From Botryllus schlosseri (taxonomy: Eukaryota > Chordata > Ascidiacea > Stolidobranchia > Styelidae): a stretch of DNA of 22,879 bases. Position numbers and translations under genes: made by a program. Shown here one piece after another: positions 16,932 through 22,879 of this stretch. The stretch lies in NCBI GenBank assembly GCA_000444245.1, contig ATSW01007223.1:1-22879 (forward strand), read 5' to 3'. The first letter of the stretch is position 1. Every line of letters begins with the position of its first letter. The notes beneath the pieces are model-generated. The model did no database searches. It saw only the letters and a list, made by a program, of their open reading frames with translations, and was not told where the DNA came from.

Positions 16932-18795
16932 AGAACTTTGAAAATTATTCTACACCATGAGCCGTGAATCATATTACTGAAAACTTGAAGTCTAACCAAC
17001 CCGGGGTAAAACTGACGCGTTACGACATAACATCGTCATGCGCGTTCACTGGAGGAGTGCCGGCTGAGAAAGTTGGGTGTCAACGACCCACATCGACAAG
17101 GGTCGTTCAATGTAGAGTTGCTGGGACCAAGAGACAAGTCTTAATATCCTCCCGTGAGTTATTGACGTCATATTTCTTTATCTTTCATGCCATGAGTCTA
17201 GGCCTGGGGACGAAATACTAGCAAATCAACAGACAGAAGTGGTTGAAGAAGTGAGCGATATTAATTAAGTAGAAGTAAAAGTGAGGTCGTAAGTGTCTTC
17301 GCAAGTACATGTAAAAGTAGCGAATGGCAGGCAAGCAAAAAGCAAGTATTCTATAGGCCTTTTGCTGAAAATTAAACTCTGAAACTTTGAAGCAGAATTA
17401 TAAGAAGTCTAAAATCATAACTAGTAACTACTATAGGCTAAGTAGCTAAATATTGCTGGAGTACCCCGAAAAAGTAGAAGTACTTCGTTATTGACCATGT
17501 CTGACTCCACACAGAAATGAGTACGCCTCACTATCAACTTTTGCAATGTGCAGAATGCAGTAGTGTAATCATTAGGGCAGTCTAGTGAATCTTTGACACT
17601 TTATTCGGGGACTACGATAACTTGAATCAAGTGGAATCCTGGCGAAGTCTTGCATAAAATGCGTTAATGGTTACATATACATACGCACCGTCCCCTACCT
17701 ATCTAGCTGTCTGTTACCTGTTCTCAGGGACTCATGAGTATTGCTGAAAGTTGTGGCCTTCAACTAGAACTAGAACCTTCCCATCAGGTAGATACATTTA
17801 TCTACTCCCGTATTTCGGTCAAGAATATCAAGATTTTCCTACTTAGACGACCCGACCGCAGCTCTGTCTCGTATACAATTGTTTGCTATATATCCACCGC
17901 TAATGAATATCAGCTAAATTGTTTACATTAGCTTTAAATCAAGTTACTGCAAGGTAATGAGAAATAATGCCGGTTCAGCCGCGATGGCGCCTCAAGAATA
18001 CAAGTTTGTCTCGAAAGAAACCTGGATAATTCCAGTGTAAACACGCCGGACATCGCGACAGACATTATCCAGTTGACTTAATCAGATTAGTAGGACTCGT
18101 AATTAGAATGGCGAAGTTGAACGAACCAATTTCAATGCTGCAAACTGCAATCGTGTTGCTGTAAGATTTGGCCCTCGTTTAGAAGGTTAAGCACACGTGC
18201 CATGACCAACTATAATGAAGGGGTTGACCGACAAATGCCGACAGACGTCCACCATTGACAGCACCCAGTTTTGCTACTCTCATGATACCTATAGTAGGTA
18301 TCCAACTTATCGTCGATAACCTGTCAGATCGGGCCATGCATTCTTTACGTCGAGTCACTTGGTTATAAGGCGCGGGCTATGTGTGTATATTATGATTTTG
18401 GAATAGACGAGGCTCAGTATGGCGCAGGCTATGGTGCATATAGTGTCATCCTCAGTATTCCCAGGAGAATATTTCTAGCTACTGTACATTATTGAGTCAT
18501 TGTTCAAAATCGATTACGTCAGGTAATGCAGTTAATTCTCGGTGAGTTATTCCAATACTAAGTGGATAATACCTAAGTCACGTGGTTGGAGTCTAGTGGC
18601 CATCATTCCGAAAATGTTTTTCACCTCCAATAAGGGCCAATACACCTAGTCAATATTATCAAAACGAACTTATACCTGCAAAATCTCTGTGTATATTTTT
18701 CATCTCTATAGCATAGTGGTAAAAGGTATACAGCTAAGTCTAAATTGAACTATCGATCGGTATTTAGTATTCACAATATGACTATAAATAAAGAG
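16932..18795. other. Upstream DNA with no recognised gene
   Basis: Open frames here (16964-17221 and 17734-17931, plus) have no known domain. Two approximate 25-base units built on GGCGC-GGCTATG occur at about 18368 and 18420. A small hairpin (8-base arms) lies at 18284-18302. None has a clear role. Confidence 0.5.
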
Positions 18796-18800
18796 ACACT

Positions 18801-18872
18801 TAGAGGAACTTCAATATGCAATAAAAATGTTTAGATATATTTGAATGTCAATATATTATTTAAATTTAGTAT
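18801..18872 (+). mobile_element. Fold-back element family A, degraded fragment
   Basis: It keeps AGAGGAACTTCAATATGCAA and GTCAATATATTATTTAAATT, resembling the outer parts of both arms with the middle missing. Confidence 0.35.
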
Positions 18873-20204
18873 CCCAAATGTGATGGCAATGCGTATCAAC
18901 TCGGCCGTACCGACCCCAATGTAGTTATCAGAGATAACAATCCTGATCTACGAAAACGAAAGGTACTAAGTTACAAAACTGAGGTAATAAACGAACTTAT
19001 CTCAAGTCTCGTACCTAGAAATGCTACATCAAGGATCTATCATTTCCCCTGAATGGAATTAATCCACGGGAGAAATCGTTTGGGTGGGCACTGGGCATGC
19101 ACTGGGCAATCGGGCATATGTATAAAGCCTATCATTTCCCGCTTAGGAAATAATTTATGTTCAACAAACTTCCATAGTATCGATTGGTTCTGGAGCAGCA
19201 CTAATCCAAGCAGGGCCGTGTCTGATGGCGTCAGTCATCGTATCAGCTCGGTTGACTTCAACTATTTGACCTCATTTGATGAATCTGATTGATTGAGATT
19301 TCAATATATTCCTGACATCGAGTGGAGGATTTCGATGATCTCATCTATTTACAAATCCTATTTCAGCCTTAGCTACGTCACACCCCGTAACAGACTCAAT
19401 GCGTAGCATCCGGTACATAACAGCAGCACGAAAAGGATTACTTGAACGGAATATTCAATTGTTTAGCTTTATTAGGATTATATATAATATCATGACTTTG
19501 ATCTATGACTCGAATTGTGGGAGATTTACTCAGTATACATCAATTTGAACGAATGTGTAGTGGTTTTCATGATTGATGACTTCGATACGGCATAGTCACG
19601 ACTCACGATTACCGGTACTGCGCTGTGTGAAGTGTAGTTTAGGCTTGTCGAATGAACTTCTCAATAACCTGGGAATGGTCTGTAATTCAAAGCGCAAACT
19701 CTGAAAGATTAAAAATCGAGACAAATCCTCTACGTGTGTGCTTTCTTTAATCTGCTCCGAGTTGTGGAAGACACATACCCACTCACGACATCGAGGCGTC
19801 TTATTGACTGAAGAATCAACGCACAAACGCACCGCACGCCGATATGAAAGGGCTAATACCTCCACAAACAAAAACGAAGGAAGGATCTAGCACCTTCACT
19901 GTAACGCAAAATTAATGATACGGATTTCGAGAGGCGTGTGATAATTCGAACTGAAAAAGCCATCAAATGATACAATAGAGCATTAAAATCATGATTACCT
20001 CTTAGTGTTGGTAAGTAGCTATACGCCTTCTGCTATTATTGAAAAATCTCAACCGCAAATGTGGAGGTCAATATTTACTACGCGTTGACCATGATGGGAC
20101 ATTCGCTACGGATTAATTTTGCATTGCACGGTGACGCCGCGATATTTTATCAAGTTTTTGAAGTGGAAAGTATAGATATAGACATTGCAATTACAAATTC
20201 CGAG
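18873..20204. other. Upstream DNA with no recognised gene
   Basis: A 79-codon plus frame (19053-19292) and a 91-codon minus frame (19596-19871) were read. Neither shows a domain, signal peptide or convincing splice context. No RNA gene is seen. Confidence 0.5.
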
Positions 20205-20483
20205 CAGACTTGGGCAACTAGATAGATAATTCTGATTCTCCTTAAATGATACAGGAGAACTGTATGGTGCGAAACATGCCAATTTTGTTATAGTATACAT
20301 ATATTTCCAATCCTCATGCTTATAGGAAAGATCTCTGACTTGAGGTGAACTGAATTTGATTCAATTTCTACGTTTTCGCGAATTCAGTAATTCTTACTCT
20401 GACATAATTTTGTACATAAACTGTGTAGCTATAATTCTAATTCTAAATTAATTTGGTAAAGTTGAAAATTCCCCAGTTGTCCA
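20205..20483 (+). repeat. Dispersed repeat family B, copy 4
   Basis: It starts CAGACTTGGGCAACTA, continues CAGGAGAACTGTATGGTG, TGAACTGAATTTGATTC and ATTCTAATTCTAAAT, and ends at CAGTTGTCC. It is the cleanest copy for setting both ends of the family. Confidence 0.65.
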
Positions 20484-20574
20484 GCTCTGATTCCGAGGAA
20501 CCTGATGTGTTCAGATCATAAATGTGTGACGTCAGGTGAAATAAAATATCTATTCAATCTGTATTCATGTTCCT

Positions 20575-20793
20575 TTTATTACAAATGGATGCTAGTTCGG
20601 ATCTAATATTATTCTTGAGAATAAGACCTTATCGTTAATTTTTCACCGTATGACGTAGAACCTCAATCGTCAAACATACCTTCTAAAGGTTTGTCGGGAA
20701 TAAATTATCCAGCGAAGCGCGCAAGCTGCCGTTCCGACTGTAGTCAGAATTAAAATCAGGCTTAATAGATCGAAACAATCGATTTTCGGTGTC
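20575..20793 (-). other. Candidate last coding exon and 3' UTR of an unknown minus-strand gene
   Basis: After a possible acceptor (GGCGGCAG) 36 codons run from DTENRLFRSIKPDF to GSLRASLDNLFPTNL and stop at 20683-20685. An AATAAA signal follows on the same strand at 20580-20575, about 100 bases later. The composition is protein-like and the spacing fits a terminal exon. The acceptor lacks a good pyrimidine tract, no upstream exon was joined and the family is unknown. Confidence 0.25.
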
Positions 20794-20910
20794 CTGCCGC
20801 CGCGAGAATTTGCATAAAGTTTTTTTTATGGAATGCGGGTTCTCGGTTAAAAGCATGATAATCGCGACGTTCGATTGACACATATTTATTTTGCAGAAGT
20901 CTGGCGACAC

Positions 20911-22879
20911 TTTACCTCAGAACTGTCCACACGATGGATACACATGGTAACTCTATTGCAGAAATAGTTTTGGGGGTATGTGAAAAGGCATATAGTCGCC
21001 TACCAGTACCCATAGGTTATCAGTACAACGCAAATACTCACCCTCTATACTTCGCTAGTCAGGAATAAGTTTTGTAGGAGATTGTTTGCCCGTAAACACG
21101 CGCTAGATGAAGTAACAAATCTGGTTATCAGAATTATATCACCTTATGATTTATTTAACCCGATGCAGTGACCCTGTTAACTCCCCGCGCGTAAGCGTTG
21201 TTGCTTACAGTGAAAATAAATATCTCAACTTCGCTCAGGTGTTGTATATAGGTAGATGGCATTTTCCACCGGCCCAATTATAAAAGAATTCGCCCGCGGT
21301 CTCGGGTGAGACGTATGATTCGATTGAGGCCGCCGATTTTTCATGCCAGGTGATTTCGACTGCCTTTTTGCAAATCGTTACGACTTCGTAGATCGTACGC
21401 TCAATCAAAATCATTCGCTCGCATTTATACTAAACATATAGTTGATGCAATGACACCATAAGAAGATTGCCGTACGTTCACACTTCACACCATGGCTTAA
21501 TTATTGATAGATCCCATTCAAAATGAGGCGCCGTTGGAAAATATACTCAGGTGGGTAAATAAACGATCGAGCGTATCGTGTTGGAAATTGGCAGCGAATC
21601 GTCGCTAACGAAATACCTTAATCCGGCTTAGAAAATATACGCTTTTAAGATCACACTGATGGCGTGGTCCACATTTTGATATCATGGCGAGGAGTATCAG
21701 GTGCTTGCTAGTTGCTCCGTTCGTGTGCAATGTGCAGTGTGCATGTGCGCAGGATCAGCTTGAACTCGCTATTGCGTATTTACGCATACTCGAATAATAT
21801 GCGTTCTATATACGCCCTGAACACGTCCGATATTGTCCTGAACACGTCCTCAATTGAATATTGACTTCAAAGGAAGCCGAGTCCTGCCTGAATCGATAGT
21901 GAGAACAACCCTATATCTCAGAAATACACTTCGTTGACTTATGACATAGGTTTTCCTTTTGGGAGACAATGCTTTCCAGAGTGAGTCTATCATAAACCAA
22001 GTACGTTGTTCATATGTTCGCAATTTTACAACAAACGTAACGGTTGGCTGCATAAGTGCATTGTGATTACCCGTTGATTCAATATTTACCCACGCGTTCG
22101 TGAAACCACGGTGTGTGCATGCTTTACCGCAACGCAGAGTTTCAATTTACATTTCGGGACTAGAATAGAGTGCTGGTGGCGATTAATGCATAGTTTTTAC
22201 ATACCTTTGATCACACACAAAATGTTGAATTGAATAATATTGAATAATAATTGCATATTGAAGTTTTGTACCTCAAAGAGTCTCTACAAATGCAGATTAT
22301 GGGGAGGTTACATTATGTGAATAGATTGATAATATACCTGGCGACTAGGTACGTTCCATATCGTATATCTGTTCTATCTACTAGGCATTTACTAGGCAAC
22401 TTCACAGCGAAATTCATGGTTTAAAACTGTTTGTTCAATAACATAAAACTACGAATTTAGTACGGATCACGGACGGGTTTATCAGAATATCACATTAACA
22501 ATACATGCAGCAATATCAGGTCGTATACGCGGCCTCGCGATAATCACAGTGGCATATTACAAAGCAGAGGCATATGCTTTTTGATAGATCATAACCCTTT
22601 GAACCATTACAAGGCGAATAGTCTCAAGTGTTTCCATCTAATGTATAGTAGGCTATCATGTTACAAGCATAAACAAAGCGTTCACAACGTCTGAGCATTC
22701 AACGTCAATGCATTACAATGCGAACAACGCATTACATAGTACAAATCGGAACGCAGCTGTACCTTGAATCGATGAATGCGAAATATTTAAAACTATTGTT
22801 TGTAAATCGGTGATAAGGCAAGAATGCTTCTGCATTAGAACAAATTTATCTATGCATCACCCATCTGAGACCGCCAAGG
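20911..22879. other. Right-hand DNA with no recognised gene
   Basis: It is AT-rich with few long frames. A TATAAAAG motif at about 21280 lies next to a short CG-richer stretch (21280-21330), but no gene follows that I can support. A 67-codon minus frame (21850-22053) shows no domain. Confidence 0.5.
22225..22287 (+). mobile_element. Fold-back element family A, right-end fragment
   Basis: It reads AATAATAATTGCATATTGAA, then GTTTTGTACCTCAAAGAG, as in the outer end of the right arm. The rest of the element is absent. Confidence 0.45.

Noticed and set aside
18284-18302. Hairpin with 8-base arms
   Set aside because: It is too short to distinguish from chance and has no neighbouring feature to give it a role.

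Overview
The window is animal nuclear DNA. It is AT-rich, carries no bacterial-style gene clusters, and is dominated by introns and short dispersed repeats. One gene can be followed with confidence. It lies on the minus strand and encodes the N-terminal half of a latrophilin, an adhesion G-protein-coupled receptor of the ADGRL group. I found eight coding exons by matching domain motifs, GT-AG splice sites and codon phase. From the start codon near 15423 down to 905 they give 481 codons plus one base. In order they encode a signal peptide, a rhamnose-binding-type lectin domain (three exons), an olfactomedin domain (three exons), a threonine-rich linker and the first half of the hormone-receptor motif (HRM). 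Every junction keeps the reading frame. The rest of the HRM, the GAIN domain and the seven membrane helices must lie beyond the left edge.

An olfactomedin domain inside a latrophilin is known from vertebrates and is absent from the fly and nematode proteins. The compact introns, the absence of recognisable vertebrate repeats and the divergent protein point to a non-vertebrate animal, perhaps an invertebrate deuterostome. This is inference and the species is not identified. The three side chains that bind calcium in studied olfactomedin domains all appear replaced here (Asp to Ser, Asn to His, Asp to Ala).

Layout: 1-904 is intron 8 with repeats; 905-5467 holds the HRM and olfactomedin exons; 6611-11190 holds the lectin exons; 11191-15353 is the 4.2 kb first intron; 15354-15423 is the signal-peptide exon; 15424-22879 is upstream DNA with no confidently recognised gene.

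Repeats explain much of the rest. (a) A palindromic fold-back element, with at least a dozen copies or fragments, occurs only from about 9.4 kb rightwards and fills most of intron 2. (b) A family with an AATTCTAATTCTAAT-like body occurs in four copies. (c) A retroposon-like 3' tail occurs in three copies, one nested inside a copy of family (b) with a likely target-site duplication. (d) There is a hAT-like end, and a separate CGATTAATCGG-type repeat occurs as an inverted pair about 5.1 kb apart. (e) A possible LTR-type fossil lies in intron 1. No tRNA, rRNA or CRISPR was seen.
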